Shown here one piece after another: positions 17,067 through 31,700 of a stretch of 64,000 nt of DNA. The stretch spans positions 1,054,001 to 1,118,000 of the forward strand of contig NC_063256.1 of NCBI RefSeq assembly GCF_019578655.1. Reading direction: 5' to 3'. How positions within the stretch are numbered: position 1 is the first letter of the stretch; each line of letters begins with the position of its first letter. A program made the position numbers and the translations under genes. Source of the DNA: Ricinus communis. Its lineage: Eukaryota > Streptophyta > Magnoliopsida > Malpighiales > Euphorbiaceae. The notes beneath the pieces were generated by a model that made no database searches, was not told where the DNA came from, and saw only the letters and a program-made list of their open reading frames with translations.

Positions 17067-19445
17067 TTCATCTTTTGTCATTATTTATGTTGGGTATATC
17101 CTAATTGGATTTAACTAAACAACCTCATGATTCCTTGAACAATATTAAGGAGAAGCACTACCTCCGGATCAAACTAAACAGTACGTGAAAGTGCTTGAAC
17201 CCTTTAGTCTAGGCCTCATTGGCTTGAATATTTAGTCGCATATCACATACAAATTCTAATTATTAATCAAGTTCTTCTTTACACCCATTTCAACGAGAGA
17301 CCATGTTTCTCCTTAATCATAAAAGGATCGATCTTTTATCCATAAAACATGTCCAACCAATTGCAAAAATACTACAACGTTTATTAGGCAGACGGCATTA
17401 CAAATAACTACTTCACAGCTTCAATACAGGAATGCGATTGCTTAACATTCTTTGCTTCACCTTCAATTACAAACAGATGAATTACGCAACTAAAATCCCT
17501 CAACCAAGTAATTCCAGCACTAAAAGACTTCATACTTTCTCATCTAAATACCTAAACAGTTGGAATAGGTTACTTCAAAAACTTTCTTCATTTCCCTCAA
17601 AAATTCGGAAATCGGTTGTATAACTTAAAAGAATGTCTAGATCAACCTATGTACATACAAAACATCACTCACAAAAATTAGATTCATCGGCCAATTGAAA
17701 GCTTTAATTCTACTTTTTCATTCGCCTTTTGATGCCTGAATCAATTTCATTCATTCACCATAAGCTACATGCATGGTGTAGCATGCCAAGTACATGACAC
17801 AAAACAACAAAGGCCTCTCATAACTGCAACCGATCATTTCATGGGTGTGAAAACAATCATAATCATGTTATGTTGGAAACTGTATTGGTAGTCTATCTGG
17901 CCATGATTCGATCTTTTCAAAGTACTTTACGGGCACAACACCATCAAAACCTTCAGTCAAGATCACCTTATTGTCTGATATGTAAAGCTTCATTCCATCT
18001 GAAGTCAACAGAACAACAAAAAAGGTTTTAAAAGAAAGAACAACAGTTTTCATTCATGAATCCCTAACTAGCAAATGAAAGGTAGAAAGTATTTAACTTG
18101 CATGCTGTTTATTATGTGCTAAAGAAGTCAAAAGTTAGGCTAATCTACCTTCTAGAGCCTTTCTCACATCAAGATATATCAAAACATTCACATTCCACCT
18201 CATACCTGAAAGACAAAGGAATCAAGTCAATCATCAAAAGATGCACTTTCTACAAGAATTGATCTTGTATTTGAAAAAAACTATAATATATGCTCTGGTT
18301 GCTACTACAATGATCCTTCTTGTTTCCCTTTATCAGCATCCTTCAACTTAAACTACAAATGACCTTTAGCATAGATCCACCATTTGACATGTTGAATACT
18401 AGACACTGAAGGATCATCTAGTAAGCATGCCCAATAAGCTGTCAGGTGATTGCACAAAAGTTATCCAATAAATGTATGAATTTCGAGGAAATAGAATCCT
18501 CACAGGATCGTAATACTTAATTAGGGTCTTCAACATGCACAATTAGAGACCCGGTGTTATTACTAAATTTGATAATTATTAAAACAAAATTGACGGAAAA
18601 TAAGATGGAGGTAACACAGCATGTCTTCACAATACAAGGTCATGAATAGTAAGAGAATAGTGAACTATACAATAGAAGAGAAATCCTACCACTAATTACT
18701 TCACCATCAGTTGGCAAGCCACATGAGAAGTGGATATGCAATCTTTGCATGCGCTTTAAGCCAGACTCCAAAATAGATTCCAAATTCTTCTTATAGGTTC
18801 CATGTACGCACACTACAATCGCAGGAAAAGATCAGTAAATATATACAAAAACCTTAGAGTATATAAGTAAAAGAAAAGGGAGAAGTATCATATGATAGAA
18901 CAATGATATTGCACAAATTTTTTTGTTTTCACCTGGTACTTCATCGACTAAAATAATTGGCTTCAGTAAACTCTCAGATTCAACTGTCTGCGCACTCATA
19001 AGAAAGGCATTCAAGCATACATTCAATCAAAGAGAAACCAAGGCATGTCAGGATTTATTACAATAATGGAAAAATCTAACAATTGTACCAAAAGGATTTG
19101 TCACCTTTATTGTGTGGCCTTGGTTTGCACGTATCAGAAGCTCCCCATTTTCCTCTAGGAGGCTGAATCGCTGCTTATTATCCCTTCTGACAGCCTGAAA
19201 TTTCAAACATACAAAATTATAACTTAGGGCAGCTTGTGCAAGAAAATATAGTTTGATACAAGAATTAAGAAGTAGATGGTGAAGCTAAAGGTGTAGATGT
19301 CAGGCAAGCAAAAAGAATATAACAACAGACCCGGAAAGTAATAAAAGCAGACCAATGAATTTTGTAGGCCACAAGTTAACTTTAGGTTTGTAGTCGACCT
19401 TCTGTAAAATCCTTTTCAACAATGGCTAGATTAAGCAAAAAGAAA
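17062..19445. repeat. Duplicated block B (original position)
   Basis: 2.4 kb from just upstream of the glycosyltransferase-like gene through exons 8 to 4 of the tRNA 2'-phosphotransferase gene into its intron 3. The copy B' is at 34434 to about 36780 in the same orientation, with roughly 5-7% substitutions in the stretches I compared. B' precedes A' in the copy, whereas B follows A here. Confidence 0.92.
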
Positions 19446-20434
19446 AATAGAAATACTATTGGTAGTAAACTCCTTACATCATATTCACTTCAAATAAACA
19501 CAGAGCAAACGGTATTATCCCCAAGCATTGGTGAATACAGATAGCAGGAAAGGGCTTCGCCAACAAAGATTAAAGAAACATATATATAAATCAGGAAAGA
19601 GAAGTATCTACCGAACCAACCTCCTTAATGTCATCAACAGTGTGCGATCTTATCGGAATACTGGCAAATGTTTTCATATTCAACTTTAGCAAATCTTGAA
19701 CTCTAACAAAGCCATCACTCCGCATATTCAGATTTAACTCAGAAGCCATATGGCGCAAAATGCGCGTCCTGAATTTATTTATTTTTTTGAAAAGAATTAA
19801 TAAGAAAGTCAATATCTATAGAATCAAATGCCAATCCTTTACTTCTAACTTTTTTAAAAAAAAAAAGAACAAAAAGAAAAAGAGGAATACAAGAATATAT
19901 AGTAAATGGAAATACGATCACAAAAACAAGAAAGGACAATTAAATCAATAATAGAGAACAAGAACAGCAATGTAGAAACAAATTAGTGCTTACAAGAGTC
20001 TCCCAAGGGCATCAATTTTATCCTTGGCTCCTCCTCCACCGCCATCCCCACCACTATGGCCCCTCGATCTTTCTCTATCATTTTTTATGTCCAAACCCCT
20101 TCAGATGAAATTTTTTCTTTAGAAAATAAAAAAGACAGAAAGAAGAATTATAATTGGTGCAGAGAAAGTGGTATAAATAAATGAAGAGTAAAAGACAAAG
20201 AATATACCTTCTAGAAGAATGGGGAGAAGAAGAAGAGAAAGAGGAGCTGTTCATGTTATTTGCCTTCTCGTCAGAACGAAAGACGGGAGAGGCTGTGAAT
20301 AAGGAAAAAGGAGATGGCCGATAACTGGTTTTAAGCGTAGGTGCAAAATTAAAGTACAAGCTGCTTAGAAGTCGAGTCCTGGAGCAGCTCCAACAAGCCC
20401 ACATATGGAACAGATGTAAGGAACCTGCTACCAC
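17868..20434 (-). CDS. tRNA 2'-phosphotransferase (KptA/TPT1 family)
   Basis: Removes the splice-junction 2'-phosphate from ligated tRNA by transfer to NAD+, the last step of fungal/plant-type tRNA splicing. Eight exons: 20208-20434, 19994-20098, 19621-19768, 19105-19194, 18933-18987, 18690-18812, 18149-18205 and 17868-17998, giving 311 residues from the first ATG. A second in-frame ATG at 20254 would give a shorter protein, so the first about 60 residues (basic, Ser/Arg-rich) may be an organelle presequence or untranslated. Family residues visible: LRH (Arg116, His117), RANQGH (Arg182 to His187), HGT and HIHFS in exon 6, and GMR (Arg252) opening exon 7. Trp253 replaces the Arg seen in the broken copy B'; that position varies in the family as I recall it. 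Intact, in contrast to its duplicate. Syntenic with At2g45330. Confidence 0.93.
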
Positions 20435-21970
20435 CTGATGACGGGTGTCAATTCCACCTATCCAATATTACTACCACACTTTATGCCTTGCACACATCTC
20501 CCAGTGCTACTTTTTGACAAAAGAAAAATGAAAAATCCGATAAGCCCTATACTTTCAGCCAAAATATAGGCAAGAAGTTCAAGAGAGCCCCTAAACAATT
20601 TGGGAAAGAAAAAACCAATTGGGCCATCATACTAACTTTTTGAAAAGGTCCAATTAAATCCACTTACTAACACTATTAATTACTGTGTTAGTATTAGGAC
20701 CCACATAAAATTATAAACCAATCAAATAATAACATCTAGCAATATTACCTTTCTTTATCTTTGCAAAAGAAAATTGATGAAATATTATTATATCAAATTC
20801 CAAATATAACTACTAATAAAAGAAATAATGGAAAAAAGAAAAACAGAGAAAATACCCAAATTCAATTCAACCTCACCGTTGCCCAAATCCAATAGGAATG
20901 TTCTCCATCAACACAGACAACAGGATCTCATAGTTACTAACCACCACCATTAACATATTCTTATCCGTCCCCACCCACATAATCACCACAATTCTTGAAT
21001 GAGCCACAACATTACCCAAATCAACACAAATCTCAAATTTAGCAATAGCAAAAAGACACCGTGTGACCCATACGGCCAAGCTTACCAGAAAAGACGATGA
21101 ATAGCTGTAGCGTCGGGATGAAAGCCAGGAGCTGAGGAGTTAGCATAGGATAAGAGTGTTGAGAATCGCGAGGAGTTGCGCATAGTTTGGAAAGGATTCT
21201 TAATACGTAACCCGCCTCACAATTAGGCAAGGAAGGCTACCCTGACACGGCCGTGCTGGATTCAACACAGCCCGTGTTGCCAACACGACCATAAACACGG
21301 CCGCACGTGGGCAAAGTTTTGGAGATAAAACAAATCTCACGTGACACACGTGTGGCTGATGGGTGAACACCAATCCTCTTAATATAATTATGTCTTCGTT
21401 AAAAAAAAAAAAAAAAAAAAAAATGTGAACACCGGAATCAACTGGTTCGGCGGCTAAAGGGAGTTTATTAGCAGCATTTAGAAAAGCAAAGAAACAATAT
21501 CAGACCAGATGGATAGTGACAGCAATTCATTATAATTTGAGTATAATTAAATATCTTGGTCTTATGGATTGAAATTGGTTAGCCACTCAGCTTAGACGAG
21601 TCTTTTTAGTCCATATCATCAAGTCCAACAACGCTCATAACTTGCCCTCATTGAGACAATAATGAATCTGAAACTTGCAATCAATGGAAGTTTAATACTA
21701 CTCACGATACGAGCAATTTAAAATCTTGAAAAATAAAAACAGAGCGTCTCAAACTACACACTGCTAACTTGTAAAGATAATTTCTTTGTTGAAATAAAAC
21801 TGCCAAAAGACGGATAAAATAAAATGTTTCACCTAACATCTTGCAAGACTACACACTCGCGAGTCCTTGCAGAAAAGAAGTAACAATAATATCAAAGAGA
21901 AGAAGAAAAAAAAAAGGACTTGCTTATCAAAGATTAACCCAGAGATGCAATCAAAGCAAGTATCTGTCGG
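20435..21970. other. Intergenic, tRNA 2'-phosphotransferase to RPS13
   Basis: No gene supported. At 21237-21350 there is a GC-rich patch with several partly palindromic CACGGCCG/CGGCCGTG/CACGTG motifs, out of keeping with the AT-rich surroundings. An A-tract of 23 bases lies at 21401-21423. The patch could be a retroelement remnant; I cannot assign it. Confidence 0.6.
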
Positions 21971-23483
<1,513 letters not shown>

Positions 23484-23853
23484 GGTGGCGGGTTGTGTTT
23501 ATCCGCAGCCTTTTTTCGCGCTTTCTTGCTCACACAACACAAACCCTACAATCAGAAGAGAGAGAGGCTTCAAAGGATAGGTTAGGGATTTTATGTTTTG
23601 TTAGGCACGCTGAATGGTTTAATGCTTTCCGGCCCATTTGAGTGTTTTGTTGAAAATCAGCAACCTCGAAACGTAAAGCCCAATAAGATGCATCAAGCAA
23701 GAACCCGAGTCCAATGATAGCTCTCCTGTTTTTTCATATTTTTCGGTGTTTAGCAGCGTATTAGCTGATTTTAATATGTAACGCTCGAGCCAAAAGTGTT
23801 TGTTTTTTATTTTTTTTTGTTTTTTAAGAAAGAAAGAAGCACAAGTGTTTGAT
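23484..23853 (-). promoter_or_regulatory. RPS13 promoter and 5' leader
   Basis: About 370 bases upstream of the RPS13 start. A telo-box AAACCCTA is at 23541-23548. Site II-like TGGGCC/TGGGCT elements, read on the minus strand, are at 23631-23636 and 23677-23682. Plants use this pair widely in ribosomal-protein genes. The same block with RPS13 exon 1 (23442-23853) recurs at 42036-42447 with a single substitution that I can see. At TTTGAT (23848-23853) the sequence switches to the left flank of block C. Confidence 0.75.
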
Positions 23854-23881
23854 ATATAATTAAATTTTCTTCATTAGATTT

Positions 23882-24030
23882 TGTTACGAGATACATACTA
23901 TGTATATGTATACTAGTTATACGATATACTGTATAGTGATGTGTATACATACCAAAGGGTAGGGTTGAGACCCTATATATATGTTGTTTTGTTTCAATGA
24001 AAGGCAGGGGAGATAGTATTCTTCTCAACA
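23882..24030 (+). repeat. 5' LTR of the copia element
   Basis: 149 bases from TGTTACGAG to CTCAACA. Compared with the 3' LTR I count about 16 differences including one indel, roughly 11%, which indicates an old insertion. Confidence 0.93.
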
Positions 24031-24200
24031 TAGTATCAGAGCAACGTGAGCGGCGCAGCTGAAGCGTGGTGGACCCTTAACCCACAGGTCCCGGGTTTGA
24101 TGCAAATGAAATACAGTTTATTTTAGGGTCCAAGAAGTTTTTTTTTAGACGAGTAACACACTCAAAACCCTAAATTTCTTTTTTCTGCTATTTTGAGGAT

Positions 24201-25271
24201 ATGGCAGACGACGATGAAAAATCTTCTTCCAGCCATTATGTTGGAAGCGATAGGAAGATTGATGTTTTCTTATTAAGGTCCTCGGATAATTTTGGTAATC
24301 TCATCACTCTGATTCAGTTGAATGGAGACAACTACGATGAATGGACGAGGGCAGTTCGCACAGCTTTGCGAGTGAAGCGAAAGTTTGGGTTCTCGAATGG
24401 CAGTATCGAGAAGCCCGCGGAGAACAATGCCAAGCTAGATGATTGGTATACTGTGCACTCGATGCTGGTGGCTTGGCTTATGAACACGATCGAGTCTTCG
24501 ATTCGGATGATGCTTTCGTTCTATGAAGATGCTCGTGAGTTGTGGGTTGCTCTAGAAAGGCAATTATGTGTGGTTAATGGCACACGCATTTGTCAATTGA
24601 AGACATCTTTAGTTGAGTGTAAGCAAAGCACAACGGAATAGGTGGCTTCGTATTTTGGGCGGCTGAGTAAGATCTTTGATGAATTGTTGATGTATGTGGT
24701 GTTGCCCAGGTGTATGTGCAGTGGGTGCACTTGTGGCGGCTGTAGGTGTCATATGGCAACCCAATACCAGACCTTCTTGCAGGAGGACCAGTGTCAGTGG
24801 TTCCTTGTTGGTTTAGATAATGCATATGCTTCGCTGCGGTCTCAAATTTTGAACCATGATCTTCTGCCTTCTGTGGACCGTGCGTACTAAATTGTGGCTC
24901 AAGAAGAACGACTGCGTGGTGGTCACAAGGACGATCGTGAGACGGTCATGGCATTTAGGGTCCAATCTGACCCCAGAAGTAAACCAAAATTTAGTGCTAA
25001 TTCCGAAAAATTTTATGCTAATTGCAAGATGGACATGATGAAAGCACGTGTTTTCAAATTCATGGCTTTCCGGATTGGTGGGGTGATCGACCTCGTGGTG
25101 GCCGTGGGCCTGGTTGTAGAGGCAGAAGAGGACGTGGTGTCATGGCAGGGAGAGGGCGAGGAGGCATGGCAGCAAGGGCAAACAAAGCCATTACTAGCAC
25201 CTCGACACAACAACAATAGACTCATGGACACTTGTCTAGCACCGTGGAGCAGGCTGGATTGTCTAACATAA
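24201..25271 (+). pseudogene. copia gag remnant
   Basis: Starts with an ATG and an acidic/Ser-rich leader, then the plant copia Gag pattern with LNGDNYDEW and a WLMNTIESSI region typical of the UBN2/gag family. A stop at 24639-24641 interrupts the frame. The same reading frame resumes to 24890, then a degenerate zinc-knuckle region (CKMDGHDESTC, readable only with a frame change near 25010-25060) and an Arg/Gly-rich tail follow. Not translatable as one protein. Confidence 0.85.
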
Positions 25272-25562
25272 CTCCGGAACAAAATGGCAGAATATTCTTG
25301 ATCTTCTCAATCTGCCGACACCCAAGGATCGAGACTCTGGTGAATATTCTTGGATTTTTGATACAAGAGCAACGCACCATGTAACAGGGCGACTAGATTG
25401 GATGATCGATGTGTGGAAAATTAGCTGATGTCCTGTAAGTTTGCCAGATGGTAGTAGTTCACAAGCTACTCATGAAGGGAGTGTGGTGCTGCCATGGAGT
25501 CTACAAATTAACAATATGTTGTTTGTTCCCAATTTGACTGCAATCTAATTTCTGTCACATAG

Positions 25563-28422
25563 TTGTTGGATGAAAAGAATTGTACTGTTCAAATAACTAA
25601 CACATTGTGCGTTGTACAGGACCGAGTGACGAGGCAGTTGATTGGAGTGGGTGAAGGCGAAGATGGACTTTTCTTTTTCCGTGGTGTGCCTCGAACTCGG
25701 GTTCAAGCTCTTTATGGTGGAAGCTCAATGAAGTTGTGGCACCAGCGTTTGGGACACTCGTCAGAGACTGTATTTAAGAAGGTTCCTAATGTGAGTATTT
25801 CTAGTAGGTTGAATAAAAATGGTTGTGATGTCTGCTATCGTGCAAAGCAGCCTAGAAAGAGTTTTCAGATTAGTAACAGTAGAACTAGTAGACTTCTTGA
25901 ACTCGTACATTGTGATTTGTGGGGACCTCATAGGACTCAGTCCTCTTGTGGGCATATTATTTTTTGACTATTGTTGATGACTATTCGAGAACAGTTTGGG
26001 TTTATTTATTGTTTAATAAATTAGAAGTTGAATTTTCATTTATGAATTTTGTGGCCTTGGTAGAACGACAGTTTGATCAGAAAATAAAACGAGTTCATAA
26101 TGATAATGGAACCGAGTTTAAATGCTTGAAAAATTACTTTGTGAAGAATGGCACGATTTTTGAGACGTCATGTATAGGTACACCGCAACAAAATGGTTGG
26201 GTAGAACGTAAAACATAAACATATCTTAAGTGTAGCACGAGCTTTATGTTTCCAGGGACACTTGCCTATGAAATTTTGGGGGGAATGTGTGATGGCGGCA
26301 TGTCATTTAATTAATCGTACTCCTTCAAGTGTGCTTGATTTTAAAACTCCGCATGAATGTTTGTTTGGAAAATAACCTGATTTAAGTGCTATACGAGTGA
26401 TGGGATATTTGTGTTATGCTCAAAATCAAAAATCGAAAGGGGACAAATTTGAGAGTAGAAGTCGTAAATGCATCTTTCTTGGTTATCCGTTTGCTAAAAA
26501 GGGATGGTTGTTGTACGATTTAGAGAAAAAAGAGTTACTTGTTTCAAGTGATGTTGATTTCTATGAACATGTCTTTCCTTTGGCTGGAAGCAATGTGGAC
26601 CGGGATTCTCATATAGTACCAAGTGATGCGGGATTGCATTGTGATGAGTTTGATGAAGCAATAGACAGTGATGATAACATGAGTATTGGTAGGGCAGTTC
26701 ATAATGAACCTGCTGGCAGCAGTGCGGAGGTGGGAACAGCAGGAGGTGGTGTAATGGGAGGTGAAGCAGGCGAGGTTAGTGTGCTACCTGGTTATGGCAG
26801 TGACAATACCGGTCTTGAGGAGGTGGTGGTACGAGCATATGAAATTGGTACAGAGGCGGAAATAGGAAAAGGGAAACGAGTTAAGATTCTAAATTCCCGC
26901 TATTAAGGTTTCGTTACACATGATTGTGAAAAAGAAAAGTCCGTCTGAACAATCACTCTCTTTATCGACTACCTCAGGTACTCCTTATCCTATTTCGCAT
27001 TATGTATCTTGTGAACGATTTTCAAATAATTACAAAAAATTTGTAGCAGTTGTGAATGCAAGCACACCACCTAAAACATTTAAAGAAGCAGTGAAACATG
27101 AAGGTCGGAGAAAAGCCATGGCAGAGGAAATTAGAGCGTTAGAAGATCAAGAAACATGGGTGCTACAAGAGTTGCCTCCTGGGAAGAAAGCTCTAGGTAA
27201 TCAATAGATATATACAGAGAAACGATATGCAGAGCAAAATTTAGTGAGATTAAAGGCAAGACTTGTGATATTCAGAAACCATCAGGTAGAGGGTATTGAC
27301 TATACTGAGACTTTTGCTCTTGTGGCGAAAATGGTGACAGTACGGACATTTCTGGCTGTTGTAGCGATCAAGAATTGGGATGCATATCCGATGGATGTTC
27401 ACAATGCCTTTCTTCACGGTGATCTAGAAGAAGAAGTTTACATGAGGATACTTCCGGGATTTGAAAAAAGTAACAATAGAAATGTGGTGTGTTGAATGAA
27501 GAAGTCGTTGTATGGCTTAAAACAGGCGCCTAAATATTGGTTTGCTAAACTAACATCGGCACTAAAGAGTTATGGCTTTAAACAGTCTTATTCAGACTAC
27601 TCTTTATTTACGATTACCAAGAGTAAGATTCAGATTAATGTTCTTGTGTATGTGGATCATATGATAATTGTAGGAAATGATAAAGTGGCATTAGCAGTGT
27701 TCATGGATTATCTTGGAAAGTGCTTTAAAATGAAGGATTTGGGACCTTTGAGATATTTTCTTGGGTTAGAGGTAGCGCGGAGTAAGGAAGGTATTTTTTA
27801 TGTGTCAACGGAAGTATGCATTGGATATTATATCTGAGTCGGGTCTATTGTGGTCAAAGCCAGCGAAATTTCCTATGGAGTGTAATCACAGATTGTCGTT
27901 AGCTAGTGGGAAACTGCTCGGAAATGCAGAGCGATATAGGCGGATAGTGGGTTGACTTATTTATCTCGGCGTGACTAGACCGGATTTAGCGTACTCTGTT
28001 CACATTTTATCTCAGTTTCTGCAGGATCCACGGGAAGAACATTAGGATGCTGCTTTGAGAGTTATCCGTTATTTGAAGAAGAACCCGTGCAAGGTGTATT
28101 GTTGAGGGCAGATAGTGAGTTGAGTTTGGAAGGATGGTATGACTCAGATTGGGTTAGTTGCCCATTGTCCCGCAGATCGCTGAGTGGATGGTTTATGTTA
28201 CTTGGTTATTCTACAATCTCCTGGAAAACCAAGAAGCAACACATTGTGTCACGCTCATCGGCAAATGCAGAATATCATTTAATGACGTCTATTACGTGTG
28301 AATTAAAATGGCTAAAGCAACTACTCGGAGATTTAGGAGTTCAGCATAAGAAGGGAATGAGACTCTATTGTGACAGTCAGTCGGCTTTGTATATTGCTCT
28401 CATGAGCGCACTAAACATATAG
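25563..28422 (+). pseudogene. copia pol remnant (integrase, reverse transcriptase, RNase H)
   Basis: Pieces in order: GAG-pre-integrase with LWHQRLGH (25563-25967), integrase core with VDDYSRTVWVY and [10 protein letters not shown] (25946-26218), the C-terminal integrase extension (26397-26906), reverse transcriptase (26920-27837), and RNase H with DSDW and YCDSQSAL (28087-28422). Stops or frame changes separate them at about 26218, 26906, 27207, 27495 and 27837. The polymerase box reads YVDH instead of YVDD, so a catalytic aspartate is lost besides the frame damage. Confidence 0.9.
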
Positions 28423-28585
28423 AAGCCGGTTGCCACTTTGTTTGAGATGCAATTTTAGATAGCTTGATTGATCCATCGTATGTATCTACGAAGGTTCAGT
28501 TAGTGGATATATCTCTGAAGACATTAGGAAAGTCACAGTTCGAATTTTTGTTGCCTAAGTTGAGCGCCCTCCAACTTGAGGGGGG

Positions 28586-28733
28586 TGTTACGAGATACAT
28601 ACTATATATATGTATACTAGTTATGCTGTATACTGTATAGTAGTGTCTATACATACCAAAGGATAGAGTTGAGATCCTGTGTATATGTTGTTTTATTTCA
28701 ATGAAAAGCGGGGAAATAGTATTCTTCTCAACA
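28586..28733 (+). repeat. 3' LTR of the copia element
   Basis: 148 bases from TGTTACGAG to CTCAACA, preceded by the G-rich polypurine tract and followed by the GATTT target duplicate. Confidence 0.93.
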
Positions 28734-28738
28734 GATTT

Positions 28739-31700
28739 GCAAAAAGTCAAAAGGGGTATTGGCTTGCGCTCCCAAGAATTGGCAAAAATCCAATTCAAGT
28801 ATAAATTTATTGATTCCCTCCTCCTACGCATGAAATGGAATTGGGACCAATCTAATTCCATTTTACATAGCTCTAGAACTCCTTTTCTTTTATAATAAAG
28901 CTAACCAATCTAATGGACACAAACCCCTGTTGGTAGCTTTAGCCACCCAATCAGCAGCCCTGTTAATGCTAGTAGTCACTATCACGGCTATAATTTAGCT
29001 ACTTCCCTGCAGCAAGAAGTAAAAAAAAAAAAAAAAAGGCTCCTTCAACTTGAACCTGGCTGTTTGATTAATTTCCCCAACATGGCAATTGGCAAATCCA
29101 TTTTATTACCTGTGCGTTAAGGCTAGATAATAACAACAAATGATTTTGACTACTCTTGTGGGAATGAATTTTTCATTCTTGAATTTGGCAGGTCAGAAGA
29201 GAATTCTGTGCTTTATTTACGAGTCCCTGAACTTGTCTTTCAATTCTTCCGATTCGCTTTTTAAGTTTTGAAGCTCATCTTGTGTTGCAAATTGACCTTT
29301 CTCCATTGTTTTGGTTGGGTTCGGTTGGACTTCTTTTCCTGCTATTGCCAAGTCATCCATTGACAAGGAACATTGTCGTATTAAGCTTTTCTAATTGCAA
29401 TATAGTAGCGGGTGAACAGTGTCATGGAAGGTTGGTTGCTGTAGATAGATTTATTGTTCGTTTCAGCAGTTTAGCTGCTGCTGCTATGTATTGTTGGTTT
29501 GTGTTAATGTGTTTTTATTTACGGCTGTATGGTATATCTGCTTTTCAGTTTTAATAATATAAGAAACAGACGAGTGGGCCAATGAGCCCTTTATCATAGG
29601 CAATACAGATGGGTCACCTATAATTAAAAGGTCATGGATACAAATTTTACTATCCTAAATGGTTTTCTTTGAAGCGTTAATTTAGATGTACAGGATTAAC
29701 AATCGGTTCTATTGTAGTTTTTTAGGGTGAATTTTGTATGGAAGAACCCCTAATCTATATAATATCTACTGCAGGACTACTGTTGGCACCTGTACGACCA
29801 ATCAAGTAACTAGTTATAATAATTTTGGTATTGGCTTTACATATTCACTTCACTACCACCTTAATCATTTAGTTCCTCCATTTCGTATTGATGTTATTAT
29901 TTCATATAAAAATCGTGTTCAACTCTTTATGTTATTTAGAGAATTATTAGATCCATTTTCCACATTCTTCTAGTTATTCTTATGTTGTACGATTAGTGTT
30001 CATTTTCCAGTTTGTCGAGAGATGGATAAATTATTAGTTGGAGATATAATTGCTTTTTGCACGGGCGCAAAATGTTCTGGTTATTAACAGCAAATCACGA
30101 ACAGGGAAGCTTGTATAGTTAGCCTGATAAATGAATCTAATCATGGTTTTTGGCTCCATTGATGCTGATGGAATGATTTGGTGCTGTTGATATAACTCTG
30201 AAAGAGTGGCAATGTACTGATCTGGTGTTTTATTTTATGCTGATGTTGATCCATCTGTTGCTGCTGATGCTGTTCTAATGTTGTTGCTGTAACTATGTTA
30301 CTGGTGCTTTTACCTGCTTTTGCTGTTTTACTGTTGTTGACCGCGTTCCTTGCTATTGTTCTTCTGATGCTACTGCTGCTAGGGTAGTTGCCATTGGTTT
30401 GGTTTAATCTGCTGCAATCTGTCTGGATCTCTGTTGTCCTTGTATAAGCTGCTGATACAGCTCTGCTGTTGTTGATGCTGTTTTGCTGCTGCTGATGTCG
30501 TTGTTCTGCTACGGAGGCTGCAATCTTGGTCCACATTGAGTTTTGATCTCATTTCTGGAGCATTTCGTTTGACACATTGTTGTTGCTTTCAGTTTTCGTT
30601 TTGGAATAGCATATTTATGCTATTTATACTGACTATGATTCTTCTTGGGTGCTTCAGCAAAAAGTTGGTAGCTAGTCTGCTACTTTGTTGCTTAGATTAG
30701 GTTGTGGTTTTCTCATCAATATAAGTTGGTTTTTCCCCCATTTAATTAATAAAAGCTCATCTGCTTATCAAAGAAAATAATAATGTAGAAAACACCACGG
30801 TTTTTAAACTAACCTGGTTATAACATGAATTTTGATATTAACAACCAAATATTTTAAGCTTTATCAGCAAAAATATACTGAACTTGATTTAATTGGCTTG
30901 GATAACGCCTGTCTGGCTCAACAATATTTGTAGCCCAGAATAATGACTAATTTGATGGCCCTTTAATATATATAGACAAGATAGGTAGACATATATACTT
31001 AAAATTAATTCTTTTGTACCTTTTTTGAGATGTAAAATTACTTATTAAATCTCTGTATTCAGGTTTAGAAAGTAAATATTAAACATATGTACAGAATTAT
31101 GAGCCATTAAATCTTGTAAATACAGAATTAGTAATTTCTCAACTTAATCCAGTTCTACAACTATATCGTGAAGGACTTACATAGTGACTATTGATAAATA
31201 GTACAACATATTCACTCCTTATATACAACGAATCAGCCATAATTTCCAGAGTAACTGAGCTCTGAATTCGGCGTGGGAACACTATCCAGCAATGAATAGA
31301 TCTCCGTTACTTTAGGATGGGACTTGTCTTGCACAGAGAATTCATGAGTAATACCCTCTAGGTCAATCCAACTGCAACCAGGAATTTTCTTCAAATTTCT
31401 TTCTTTCATCATTGTCCTAACCCTACTGGCCTCATCCCACATATGAAGACCCGCATACATATTAGACAGAAGCACATATGAACTCGAATTAGAAGCATCT
31501 AGCCTTATTAGATGCTCAGCTAAAGGTTCTCCAACAGTGAAGGTTTGATGAGTTTTACAAGCACTGACTAAAGTCCTCCAAATCACATCATTTGGTTCAA
31601 TCGGCATTTCTTCTATGAATTTGCTGGCTTCTTTTAGATGCCCTGCCCGGCTGAGGATGTCAACCATGCACCCATAGTGTTGCAGTTTTGGCTCCACTTT

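Larger units (their letters stand above)
23882..28733 (+). mobile_element. Ty1/copia LTR retrotransposon, degenerate
   Basis: 4852-base element bounded by TG...CA LTRs, flanked by a 5-bp target-site duplication GATTT (23877-23881 and 28734-28738). Order: 5' LTR, tRNA-Met-type primer site directly after the LTR (TATCAGAGC core at 24033-24041), gag, GAG-pre-integrase, integrase core, reverse transcriptase, RNase H, a G-rich polypurine tract (28578-28585), 3' LTR. The order integrase before reverse transcriptase marks copia. The frame is broken by several stops and shifts, so the element is not autonomous. The pre-insertion site survives at 50001-50035, where one GATTT joins the same flanks. Confidence 0.95.

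Noticed and set aside
24574..24825. Minus-strand frames inside the copia element
   Set aside because: Antisense shadows of gag; the element's domains all read on the plus strand.
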